This document shows, piece by piece, positions 1-10,701 of a stretch of DNA of 64,000 bases (the first letter of the stretch is position 1; every line of letters begins with the position of its first letter). Both the position numbers and the translations under genes were made by a program. The stretch comes from Holacanthus passer (taxonomy: Eukaryota > Chordata > Actinopteri > Pomacanthidae), in the NCBI GenBank assembly GCA_025331565.1, contig JAFREQ010000015.1, positions 5,704,001 through 5,768,000 of the forward strand. Direction: 5' to 3'. The notes beneath the pieces were generated by a model that ran no database searches, was not told where the DNA came from, and saw only the letters and a list, made by a program, of their open reading frames with translations.

Positions 1-79
1 CAGGGACACCGTAGCCGCAATCCAAGGTTAGCCGCTGCCTTTTAGTTTTAAATAAAAAACCCCAGTGACTGTGGGCTCC

Positions 80-190
80 GTGCTGCTGCTGCCTGACCCC
101 GGTCGGTCCGCCTGCCTTTGTCTCGCCAGGCTCACGCCGCTCCGTCTCCCGCACACGGCACTGACGTCACCCGCGACACAACAATGGGTT
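80..190. promoter_or_regulatory. CpG-rich promoter-like stretch with a perfect CRE palindrome
   Basis: This stretch is GC- and CpG-rich compared with the AT-rich DNA around it. It contains the 8-bp cAMP-response-element palindrome TGACGTCA at about 161-168. CREs of this kind typically lie close to CpG-type transcription starts. I could not identify a gene on either side: it may serve a minus-strand gene leaving the window to the left or a plus-strand transcript. Orientation is therefore left open. Confidence 0.35.
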
Positions 191-1094
191 CAAAGGCCAC
201 ATGCAGCAAGAGGAGAGCATCAACGCCGAGCCTCTGCTGCCTTTTGTGTCTGTCAGTTTGCAGGCCACTACTTTATTTCCCTCTCTTCTTGTGCCTGTTC
301 TTGCATCCTGACTCTTAACGCATTAATGCATGTTTTTTTTTTTAATGTGGTCATGGTTGGGTGTGTTCATCATGGCTACCAATGAGGTGTTTTGGGTGGT
401 CCAACAGCACTGAGGGATGCTCATGCAGTGTGTGTGTGTCTGCGTTTATTTGTGCTTTCTGGGAAATGAACAATAAATACACATATAAATCTTGGTGTAG
501 GGTGCAATATCTTTGATGTATGGCATCTGAGCAATACCTTTGTGTAGTGCAATATTCTTGGTGTGTATAGATGTGGGTGTGATCATGCATGTTGACTGGA
601 GTTTCATTATACATGTGTGTTCCTACACACATTTCTCCTAAGGGAGACAATAAAGGCTGGTCTAGAATCATGGAGGAGCAATATGTTTATTTCAAATCAT
701 GTAAATATTTTTTTAATTCAAAGCATAATTTTCTTCTACAAGAAGATGAAATAAAGAATAGGTTCACATTTTTCAAGTGTATCTTAAAACAATCCTCACA
801 CGCCCTTATAGACACTGACTCTCCTCCTAAACCAAATTCCCTCTTTGTGTTTCCTTGCTGAGCTGAGGTGAACGGATGGTGACACAAAGAGGGAATTTAG
901 TATTAGAAAGGTTCTAACTTTAGAAGAAACCAATCTCATTAGGCTGCTGAAGCCTGATAGTAGCTTTGGCTCAACAAGGACTGTGAATTTTGGAAAGAAT
1001 AAATTATTAAAGCAACCAATAGCATGCCCATATTTCATATATACACATCATCATAAATGTGCAAATGATGAAGACAAAAAGTAAATGACACTCT
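191..1094. other. Gene-free stretch left of the mbd3 3' end
   Basis: No convincing coding exon was seen. Plus-strand AATAAA hexamers occur at about 471 and 646, so part of this could be a 3' UTR of a plus-strand transcript converging on mbd3, but no coding region supports that. Short open frames here have no recognisable composition. Confidence 0.3.
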
Positions 1095-2064
1095 GAGCCA
1101 GTCATAAAAGAGTTGCATTTATTTGACAGTGACACAGTGGCACAGAGACAAATAGTGAATCCTGTAAAGAGGTACAGTACATCTTGTTATGAGGTACATC
1201 AGCATTGTTGTTTTTGTATTTTCTGGAGGGTGCACACTTTTTCTGTTACGGTCTAAACTCAAATGTAGTTGGCAAAACAATGCTGATCATTCTTTTGTAG
1301 ATAAAAATACAATGACTTACACTTCAAGACCATGTAAACTCGGGTTATTGTGAGAATAATACTTTGAACTGTAAAACCTTTAATCAAACAAGCTAAATTT
1401 TAATAATCACAGCCAATATTGGCTGAGAGCCTGTAAACATACTGCAACCTTTCTATGCTTCCAAACATAAACACACTACCTACAGTGCCAGAGTGAAATA
1501 TAAAAAAGCAACATGTTCTGGTAGAACAGTTAAAAAGAAAAATACACTTAAGAAGTTCTGAACATGAACTGATACATTCAAATACTCAAACACACACACA
1601 CACTTATCAGTCACATACACCAGGTTTGTGTTTTCAACTTCGAGCTTGAACAGCTGTTAACTAAATGTAACACTGCATTGTATAGACCATCATCCGTAAC
1701 TGCAATACATTAGTAGAGGTAAACATGAACTGAAACTCAAAGCACCTTTGCAGGATTACATTGTCACATGTAAAAAAATAAAAATAAAGAAAACAGTCTT
1801 TGTTTAGGTTAACAAAATCTGCAGAATGTCTGCATTTAGGGTCTATTTCAGTTAAAAGCGTATAAAAATATTCATGGAGCCAATTATTTGAAAATGAAAG
1901 GAGTTTACCAGCAAACTTCATGTCAAACCAGCCTGTGGGAGAGATGAGAAAAGAGACATGTTAAATTTTAGGGAGTGTTCTGCAGTTTCTAACAAGAAAA
2001 TCAAAGAGTGGCAATGGATGAACCAACAGAAAGAAAACAGTTGTGTGGTCTTGTTTTACCTTGG
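1095..2064 (-). other. mbd3: mbd3 3' UTR (inferred)
   Basis: Sequence downstream of the mbd3 stop codon on the minus strand. A minus-strand AATAAA (TTTATT on plus, about 1118-1123) gives a plausible polyadenylation signal about 950 nt past the stop. The end point is inferred from that signal only. Confidence 0.45.
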
Positions 2065-5000
2065 CTATAATTCCTCCTTGTCCACCTCCTCAACCTTCTC
2101 CTCTATTTTGTTGGCTGCTGCGTCTGCAGCGGTGTCCTCTATATGAGCCAACATATCAGCTGTAAGGGCTTCCTCCAGACGCCTCCTCACATTCTGCACC
2201 AGGTCCTCTTGCTTCCTGAGGGACGCAGACAAGGAGAAAATAAAAAGGTGGCTGTTATGAAAATAAACCTGTCATGGCTAAGACTTGATGATGATGAAAA
2301 GGATTTAGTTCCAATATCCTCACAAGTATGGGAACACGTATAGTAATTTAATAATATGTTCAGTCATTGTCATGCGATGGCTACCAAAGCAATGAAAAGT
2401 GCAATATCAACCTGTACAGTTGAGTGAGTGAGGAACTGTTCCCCTAATCTTGGCAGTGTCTCTGGGCTCATCATTCACTGAGCTACACAGTTTGTTAGTA
2501 GTAACACAGGACAGCATCAGCACAGTTGGGTAGTGTGACGTGTCAGAACCTGCCAAGCATTTACTCAGACTATGTACATAATGGAGGGTTAGTTAACTGT
2601 AAGATTATTCAGTATATGGTGTTGTGAGCAAAACAGTTTGGCTGTCTTAACCAAGGACTCTTGATCTCCACATCACAACAGTGAATCCCCCAGCAATGGA
2701 TATATAATTATACAAAACACACAGATTCAGTGTCCAAAACAGGACACAGCACTTCATCATTGGATTGATTTAAACAGATTATTGTGCATTGTGTATTTAA
2801 AAACACAGCAGAGTAAGTAAGTCTCAACACCTAACTACTTAGCATAATGTGTTGTGTGTGCATGTATTTTTGTGTAATTTATAGTATATTATAGCAGACA
2901 TGTAGGTGACACACCAAAACAGTAGTAATTTTAAAAGCATCATAGAATAACTGTTGAAGAACCACATGCTAAGAGAAAAGAGGAAAAAGAGTAGAAAACG
3001 GCAACTTCCTCTTCATAATTCTAGAACTAAAAAACGCACTTAACACTTAACAGTAGAAGTAGTGACAAAAATACAATACCTGCTATTTAAGTTGACTGGA
3101 GCACATTTTAAACTTGAAGCTCTTTCTCAGGGTGTGGAAACATACACACTTTATATGCAACACCAATAACATTTCCACTTGTTAAGTAACTTCAACATGA
3201 TTCCCCAAAATTAAGAGATAGAACATGTTGCACTATCTTGTTATTGGGTGTATGTGCAACACCAAACTGTGCTCATTTGATTCACATTTGTCACCTAGAG
3301 GGACCACCTTAAAAAGATCCCTATGACTGACAATAACATCTGCTTTAAAGAAAACTACCAGCGAAGGATTCAGCCTATTGTTAACTTCCACTGTATTCAT
3401 CATATGTATCAATCCGACAGTGAGGAAACTGCAGCTGTGTGAACACCTTACCTGATGTCATCATCAGTCACTACGAAGGCTTTGCAGAGAGGCTGTGCTG
3501 TGTTGAGCCAGACTCCAGGATTTTTCTCCACTGCAGCTGTGAGTTGTCCGGTGACAGGTGCGGGGCTGGTGTGCAGGGCACTGGCGATGGCAGATAGCAG
3601 GGTTTTATCTGAACATGCAGGTCCAACACCTAGGGAGGGGACACAGAGAGGCACCAGTCAAGCCTCTAAAAAATTCCAGCTTTGAATTATACAAGGTTGT
3701 CATATTCTTTTGGGCTACACTCACCCTGTAAGCCTTTGGGAAGATCCATAGTTTTCACCAACTCCTCTGCAATATCAAACGCATTTAACCCACTCAACTT
3801 CCTCTCCCAGAACAGCTGAAGATTAAAGCAAACAAAAAAACAAAAAAGGTATAATAAGGATATTAAAAAGCAAGAAAGAGGCATAACAAAACACTAGGGC
3901 ACCAAGTTTTAGATAAGATAAACCTTTATTCGTCCCACAGTGGGGAAATTTGCAACTTTTATACTGGTTTTATACTCGTTTCCTGAGAACACTAATAAGG
4001 TATAGAGTGAAAGTTCAAAGAAGTCAAATGTGCATGTTTTCTAACCTCTGACTTACTTGTTTTGGTTGGTCCACAGCCTTCTGTGGGTCAGTCTTCACCT
4101 TGTTGTTGGGATGATTTGTTACCTTGGTCACTGGTTGTTTGAAGATGGATGCTGTCTGTCGAACTGGTAGTGTTGTGTTTAAATCAGGCTTGGCCTTTAA
4201 GAGAAACAACGTGACAGATTCAGCAAAATATGATTAACTAGCTTTGACCAATTTTCTATTATAGTGCACAATAATAGAATCTGACATTTGCGAGAAGTTA
4301 GTTTAGTTTTACTGTATGATTGCTTTATTGTTGGTGTTGTCAGTACCAAACGGGGTACTGTTGCCCTTATGTAATTCCATGTAGTGTGAAGGAACAATGT
4401 AAACATTTCAATGAACTGGAATGAAGATGACAATTTAGGAATAGTTTCAAGGAAAAATAATCCCTTCTTTAAGCAGAACAGCAGAGATAAAATTCTGTAA
4501 TGATGTCAGATGTTTATAAGGCACTAAATATCCCCTTGAAGCACAGTCATCAGTCAATCATAAAACAATGTCTGTGGGAGAGGTTTACCAGAACAGAACA
4601 GAGCGGTCCATGGCAACTCTTTAGTAGCTACAGGGTTTTATTGCCAAAATTTGAGAGTCTTGTGTCATTCACTTCCTACCAACAGTAATACTCTATATTT
4701 AGTAACATGATGGTCAAGTCATATACTGTTCAAAGATGATACCATGATCGTTATCAGGTCCAATTAAAAGATTTCTGTTTTGGCAGGGTTCAGGTGAAGG
4801 AAAGAGGCATCTAATCTTTGGTGGTGGCTAAGCAATTATGGAGGGCGGACAGTTGATTCAGGTTATTGGGGTTAATAGACAAACAGATCTGTTTATCATT
4901 TGCATAACAGTGATATGACACGTCTAGAAAGCAGCTGAGCAAATGGCCCAGAGGAAGCATGTATAGAAGGAAGAGGATTGGTTCAACAACCGACCCCTGA

Positions 5001-7999
5001 GGGACTCCACACAACAGTCATACTAATTAACAAAGGAGTAATTTGAGACACACCAACTGCTGCCCAGTGTGGCTTTTGGGTAGTTGCCGATACCAAATAC
5101 TGTTATGAGTACTTTACAATACTGGTACAGTTCAAACAATGACGTGGAAAACGTGTTTTATTTTCAACAGATGTTCCTCAGTTTCTGATTGTAATAAATT
5201 TAATAAAATTATAATGTTGCTGACATTTTTACATTCAATTTTGTGTTTTCTTGAAAACACATGGCACTGCCAAACATTTCATTTAAATGTAACCTGTAAC
5301 ACGTTCAATATAGCACAACATACAAGTGTAAGAGAACAACTGAAATGATACATTCTCTTTGAAGGCTAAGCCTTTCTAGGAAAAGTGAGAGGCAAGTGCT
5401 TTTTGATAGAAGAAGCTTCTCTATAAACTGTAAACCTGGTGCTGCTTTCATCTACAATATGTGACACTGGGCTAAACAGCATTCACTTTCTACACCACTG
5501 CATGGTGCTGAGAGGAATCTGCATAACATTTGGACCCAAGTGGAAAATCACACTTTGTTAACCCCCCGTAGTACTACAGGGGTTTTCTTCCCAAGAAGTT
5601 GTGGTCTCTCCATGTTATGTCTAACTGAATGGCAGCACCCACTGGTGACCTGCTCAGTGATGATGCTTGCTCATCTGCTATCTCATCAAACAAACTGTCC
5701 AGCCTTCTTGGCCTCGGTAGCAGTGTTGATGTTTGAGGAAAAAAAAAAGATCTTTACACCTATAACAGAGAAAATAATATTTTAGCTGGTAACAAACAAG
5801 CAAGTGTGAAACTCTCAGTATTTTATGGGTAAATTGTCTTTAAATCACTTGATTATGTAAATATTAAAATAGTAAAAAGTTTAGTTCCTCATACTCTCTT
5901 TCTCAGAAGACAGACAGACACTTTAGCTCAGATCAAGTACAATTGCAGTGCAGTAGAGTGGGTTTTTTTCCATGTCAGTGAAGCGTCTCCTGACAGCTGC
6001 AGCCAAGGTTCCCTTCATTTTTTTTGATGCCATGGTCCTTGTCTGTTTCTTTGGTCAAAAGTCTTTGAAGCACAGTCACAGCAGGAGTCACATCTGATGC
6101 CAAAGCATCAGAGGAGCTCACTTTTCAGGTTAACTCCTCAAACGGAGCCAGAACAGACAGAGCTGGCGTTGTCCCGGAGCACAACGTGAACAGAACTTTT
6201 GGGAATTCCCCATGTCTGAAGTATATCATCAAACGCACCTGCTATGGCACAGCCAGTGTGCAAACCCCTAAACTACTTTGCTTGTAGAACCACTCTCTGG
6301 GGAGTAAAATCTTCATTGACATTGGGCTGACACAGCCAGTCCAAATATTAGTGGTGAACCTGAAATGTCCTGCAACAGGCTGTTGATATGTTTTTTCACA
6401 AATTCATGCAGTTTTGGTCATTTGATTTCTGTGATGTGGTGACAACTGGGAATCTCATCCGTCAGCTCGAGTACACTTAAAATACGACAAAATCCTGTAT
6501 TATCTACACTACAACCAACAATGGCTGGTCATCAAGAGCAATGTACTGGATAAGAGCTTGTTTTTTTACTGCTCGTGCATTGCCTCTCGACATTCTCTCT
6601 CACTTAAAAAAATTTAGCAGAGCATATTTTGCAGTCTGCTCTACTTTTGTCATCATCACTTGTACTTAAATCTCCAAACTGCTGACATTGCTCTTCCTTT
6701 TTACTTACTTGTTGGATGAGAGGTGAATGTCACATTTCCGTAAAGTTGTATTGGTGCAATTTTGGTTGTATCGGAGTAGTTTTACGTTTATCATGAGCAC
6801 AGTATTGAACAGACACTGGTATTGATGCATCCCTAAGTGAATGTTTTATGGGCATTGCCTGTACTAATTTTATAGCTTCCAGAAATCACTGAAAGAGAAC
6901 TGTGTACATACTGTTTGGGTTTTGTTTCCTTCAAGTAACACTGCACAGTCATGTACGCCTCATAAATACCAAAAACAAACACAGACTCACTCTGATTTGA
7001 TGGTTGATGTCATAAAGATGCTTGTGCCGGCTACGCTGCACTTTGGTCAGGAGGGACCGTCCAGCTGCGGCTTGGCTGGGATTCACGTTTGTGTGAAGGT
7101 TGCTGCCCAGACTACGGACTATCTGGGGCTTGTTGAGAATACGCTTAACAGGTACACTGGAAAGAAAAACAGAAACATAACAAGATGGACCTCATGAATA
7201 ACATTTAGCAATTATGGCTCTGGACACATATACATATCTTCTCTAAAAGACTGCATCTCTTCACAGACAGAAGTAGATGTCTGAGGTCATCTGACTGCAT
7301 ATACATAATCTAAAAAATGATCAAAAGGTGTAGGTAGTCCCGCCCTCACAAATGTAATGACAAGGAGTCAGGAGATGTCAATCCAGCCCATCTGGACACG
7401 CCCACACAATCATTAAAAGAGGTATAATCAGTCAAAGCGAGTGAAAATACCTGTGTGGTGGTTTTATGGGTGTGTGGGAGGAACTTTGAGCAGCACTTTT
7501 CTAATTGCAATAAAATAGACGTGCTGCTTTTTCAGGTGTGCCGATGTGAAGAGAGTGATTTAACTACTATAAATCAGTGAGGTAGCATATTATTCACCTA
7601 CGAGTTTAAAGATGATCAACGTTACTCTGTTGAAGGTTTACATCATATTTCAGTAGTGGTGTAACTGTGTCGGGGCCCAACGCACCGCAAGTCAAGCGTG
7701 TGTAAACAATGAAACTTAGCTAGCTAATCAAGCTAGCAGCGTCGGGACCGTCAATGTAGCAGCGACCAGCGGGAATACTATTGTTCAAAGCTGCAGGTTT
7801 CTTAACGGAATAAGCTCAAAACTATCTAAAGTCTACATTTAGCTAAACAAACACAAGTTTAAACAAGAAAAGCAGCTCGTTAGCTTAGTGTTGTTCTAAA
7901 CTGCAAAACGCTCGTGTGCATGCGGGCATTTCCTGCAGGGAAACTTTCATTTTAACTCCTTCAACTATACATTTATAAGTCCCACCTTTTTCTTTCCAT
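2065..7999 (-). CDS. mbd3: Methyl-CpG-binding domain protein 3 (NuRD subunit), MBD-truncated form
   Basis: Six coding exons, 5' to 3': 7986-7999, 6991-7156, 4057-4194, 3725-3815, 3452-3629, 2065-2215. They total 738 nt and encode 245 aa; all junctions are GT/AG and phases agree. Residues 61-106 (KPDLNTTLPVRQTASIFKQP and onward), the LFWERKLSGLNAFDIAEELV block (107-126), the VEKNPGVWLNTAQPLCKAF block, and the C-terminal coiled coil starting KQEDLVQNVRRRLEEAL match MBD2/MBD3. In the family these parts bind the histone deacetylase core and GATAD2/p66 of the nuclear NuRD complex. The N-terminus is odd. Exon 1 keeps only MERK plus two bases, and exon 2 (residues 5-60) is a weak match to the second half of the MBD (NKPQIVRSLG, TKVQRSRHK). 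The acidic tail is short (human MBD3 is about 291 aa). Identity as mbd3 rather than mbd2 rests on the C-terminus and on the adjacent uqcr11. Which teleost paralogue (a or b) it is cannot be told. Confidence 0.9.
3903..3962 (-). repeat. Interspersed-repeat terminus (GATAAG...TTTATTCGTCCCAC type)
   Basis: In mbd3 intron 2/3 flank. The stretch AGATAAGATAAACCTTTATTCGTCCCACAGTGGGGAAATTT-like (about 3911-3951) recurs as an almost perfect reverse complement at about 37924-37961. From general knowledge, such modules mark the ends of retroelements scattered in teleost genomes; I cannot assign the family. Confidence 0.6.
4740..5040 (-). mobile_element. Non-LTR retrotransposon (LINE) reverse-transcriptase fragment
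   Basis: The minus strand at 4811-5014 reads a short open frame beginning CGVPQGSVVEPILFLLYMLP, the classic finger/palm motif of LINE reverse transcriptases (Rex/L2/CR1-like). It is followed by YHCYAND, where active enzymes have an A-D-D catalytic triplet. The second position is Asn, so the catalytic aspartate pair is broken. Only about 68 codons survive. It lies inside mbd3 intron 2, in the same orientation as the gene. The outer limits are estimates. Confidence 0.8.
5960..6835 (-). mobile_element. Decayed hAT-superfamily (ZBED-like) DNA transposon
   Basis: In mbd3 intron 2, minus-strand frames broken by stops and frameshifts read YIALDDQPLLVV (near 6500), a VKKHINSLLQDISGSPLIFG-like stretch (near 6360), and KSSVHVVLRDNASS (near 6180), then a VTVLQRLLTKETDKDHGIKK-like stretch (near 6050). 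This order is typical of hAT transposases with RNase H-like folds. The right edge ends in TTGATGCATCCCTA (to about 6835), resembling the terminal inverted repeat of fish hAT elements. No intact frame remains. The left end may reach about 5070, where a similar GCCGATACC motif occurs. Confidence 0.6.
6991..7156 (-). CDS. mbd3: mbd3 exon 2: degenerate second half of the MBD
   Basis: The exon follows a strong acceptor (TTTTTCTTTCCAG) and ends at a good donor (AGA|GTGAGT). Its 55 codons are open. They align only loosely with the canonical MBD exon 2: the KPQ-R-LG core and an SK...sR-R-like stretch near the end remain, but the conserved DLSTFDFRTGKM-type segment is not recognisable. Its first base completes the split codon left by exon 1 (AG|T, Ser5). 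An open frame despite strong divergence suggests that it is still translated. Confidence 0.75.
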
Positions 8000-8265
8000 G
8001 GTCTCGGGCTTTTTGACTTGCTTGCCTGTGATTCTGGCTTATAGAAGATAAGAAGCCAGCTGTCTGTTTATTGCTGCAGTCATAATATTATCGCAGACTC
8101 TGGTTTGTTATCGATCCTCGCTGTCTCCCGTCAGGACTTTTACTACTGCAGATCACTCCGCCAGCCTTGGAACTTAATGAGCGGAACACATCCGCCACCA
8201 CGCTCCCGTAAACTAGTCCGAAGACGACGCTCCAGGTCCCACGTGGTCTGCCTGTGCACTGCGCA
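8000..8265 (-). promoter_or_regulatory. mbd3: mbd3 5' UTR and CpG-type promoter
   Basis: Upstream of the mbd3 ATG (7997-7999, context ACCATGG, a good Kozak match) lies a CpG-rich stretch. It contains a CACGTG E-box at 8240-8245. There is no obvious TATA box. The transcription start probably lies within it, but cannot be fixed from sequence alone. Confidence 0.55.
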
Positions 8266-10533
8266 CTGTCAGAAAGTTACTGAACTAAAATTAGTAATTT
8301 GAGCAAATAAAGTATATTTACTCCATTACCACACTTAAGTAACATTTTAAGGTACTTAATTGTACCTTATTTAAGTCTTTATATTATCTGCAGTTTAGTA
8401 CTCTTCACCTAATCCTAGAGAAATACTTGTGTCTTTTAATCCACAATGTTTACTTGTAGTTAGTTACTTTGCAAATTGAGTAGTTGTATGATAAACATAC
8501 TGTATAACAAACTCATTTCTATACATTAAGTACAGCAGTACTAGTAGCCTACAGTAGTTTGAGGTATTATATTAAAATATTATCAGGCATTGTATATAAT
8601 TTTATTCCAGCGTTTATACTGGTTAAACAAGTGTCTTTACATTATTGCATTACAGCTTATACTTCAAGGGATCCTTCTACAACTGCATTAAGTATGAGAT
8701 TTGTGTCTGTAACATCATGGTAAACCTAGTTACACATTGAGAAAGTATAAGACTTGTAGACCCAGAGATCTCTTTTATAGAGAAACACAATTTAAAAAAA
8801 GTCCCCACCATCTAAAGAATTCAAATTGTTTGGATGATCTTTAATATAGAGACTATTTGTTTTAATGCTTTTAAGGGTTGGTCGTCATCACTGATGCTGA
8901 TTAACGCAAATGTTAAACAGCCAACATTTTCAATTATGATCAGTTGTGATGTACCAACAAATTAGAAACACAGTTCAGGATTGCTCATTACTAACTACTT
9001 CAGTGATCTGACCCAGTGTTGACTCCAAACAAACTGGAGCTAAACTTCTCTGATGAGGCTGCATTCAGGATACAATTACACTTTGACTTGATATGATGAG
9101 CAGGAAGACAGTATTTCAATCACTGCAATAATTATACACAACCACAATGTAGGATAAATCTCACATACTTTACTTCTTCTCTTCCAAACAATTACAGCGT
9201 AACATGAAGGACAGATTTTTCCATTTGCGAATCAGGTTTGACCCACAGCACACAGAGACTGATGACTGTAATAAATATCTGACACCAAAACTAAGAAGGA
9301 AAAGAAAACAAAAGTCCATCATTCATCTCCGTTTTCATATTCCTTTCATTCATGTTTTCACTGGTTGAGGAACGTTGAAATGCCAAACTCCAGTGCATTT
9401 AAGAGGATGTTGATGGTGGACAGTTCAATGTTAACATGAGCTGCAGGATGATGACAGCGTCCAGTGGTCTGGCATGAAACAGGACCAGAGTGCACGGTAC
9501 CAGCTGCAGCCGGTCTTGTTCAATGTTTAAGTCTTTGTGTAAAAAACAGCAGCAACCTGACAGGGAAAAACAGAGCCATGAGTTTATACAGTAGAAATGT
9601 GGTTTTGCTGTGACAAACATATCAAAAGCAAAGCTGGATGAAAACCCAAGTTCAGTGGCAAAATGTCCTGTTTGAGTGACATGATTAGGAGTGGGAGCAT
9701 TTCAGTTGAAAGCATGTCTTCTTGTTAATACATTCTAAAAGCTCAGTCAATATCCAACTCTGTTCATGAGCTTTCTTGAGTCCAAACACTATCAATTATT
9801 ACATTCACATAGCAAATAACTAAGTGCAAAGTGGTTGAAGGTTTTTCGGGCATCCCCGTCTTATTAGAAGCGGTGGCATATGGTTTTCCTACTTAGGATA
9901 TAGTAACATTTGCATCAGTCTTCACTGCAGATCCAGTGTGAACAAAAGCAGACAGCAGTTACAGTTCAGTTATTTTTGAATAAACTACACTCAACATGTT
10001 CACTGAAACAAAGGAATATGTCCCCCAATGCAACAATATGGCTGTGATGTGCAGGGGTGGAGGTAACAAATTACATTTTCTCTCATCACTGTGACAAAGT
10101 TGTTTTTTGTGTACTTTTTTGAAAGCTTTTTGAAACTAAACCAAAAGTCATGTGAAAAAGTCCTGACAGTTTGAGAATGGAACAATGGAAAGGTGACAAA
10201 TCAGCATCTGCAGGGAGAAGCCCCCCACTGCAGTGTGACTGCGAGGGGTGCAGTTTCACCCGAGCAGGTGTAGCGGTGAGTGAACAGTACAATAGAGCAC
10301 CATAATGTACTAAAATCAAGGATGACATCATTATGGGATAAGGTTAGCATTATTGTATCTCAGCATCGCTACAAAAGGCTGCATACCTTAATTAATCACC
10401 GATTTAATGCACCACCCAGTGAGCATGCTGCAAGTGACACAAATCAAACACACACAAGATGTTGCGTGAGCAACAGGCGCAAGCTAGGTCTGTCTGTCAG
10501 GACCTGTTCCGTCACAGCCTCCTTCAGCTCAAA
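8266..10533. other. Intergenic DNA between mbd3 and uqcr11, left part
   Basis: AT-rich DNA with no exon I can support. The first 150 bp (8270-8420) hold TACTTAAGTA/GGTACTT-type runs like the repeat family at 53056, 55480 and 56255, but the match is weak. The rest shows only short open frames. Confidence 0.35.
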
Positions 10534-10695
10534 ATGTCTGAAAACTCTGAGGAGTGCAGTGGGACAGAGAGGTGAACTGGTTATAATGGGGCAGACAGGC
10601 TGAGAGGCCTTGAGAATGGTCAAACAAAGAAATTTAACAAAAAGATTGTTGAGGACGTTGCGGGGCACAAGGCTCACAGATTAATGTTCAGACAG
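10534..10695 (+). pseudogene. Possible broken coding exon on the plus strand
   Basis: An ATG at 10534 opens a frame reading MSENSEECSGTER, then TGA at 10573-10575, then 40 further open codons in the same frame that end in ...KKIVEDVAGHKAHRLMFRQ. The frame stops exactly at a consensus donor, CAG|GTAAGT (10693-10701). The family is not recognised. The composition (KK, ED, GHK, MFRQ) looks protein-like, but 40 open codons can arise by chance. A second coding-like patch at 11265-11337 ends at a weaker donor. It could be a dead gene, a lineage-specific exon or chance. Confidence 0.22.
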
Positions 10696-10701
10696 GTAAG
10701 T

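Noticed and set aside
1..45. Open frame ending in TAG at 43-45, followed by AATAAA, as a possible 3' end of a gene
   Set aside because: Only 14 codons, no recognisable homology, and the adjacent CpG/CRE stretch looks like a promoter rather than a 3' UTR.
4811..5014. Reverse-transcriptase frame as a functional gene
   Set aside because: Very short, with a broken catalytic motif and no flanking domains.
10573..10575. In-frame TGA as a possible selenocysteine codon
   Set aside because: No recognised selenoprotein, no visible SECIS element, and the exon itself is unproven.
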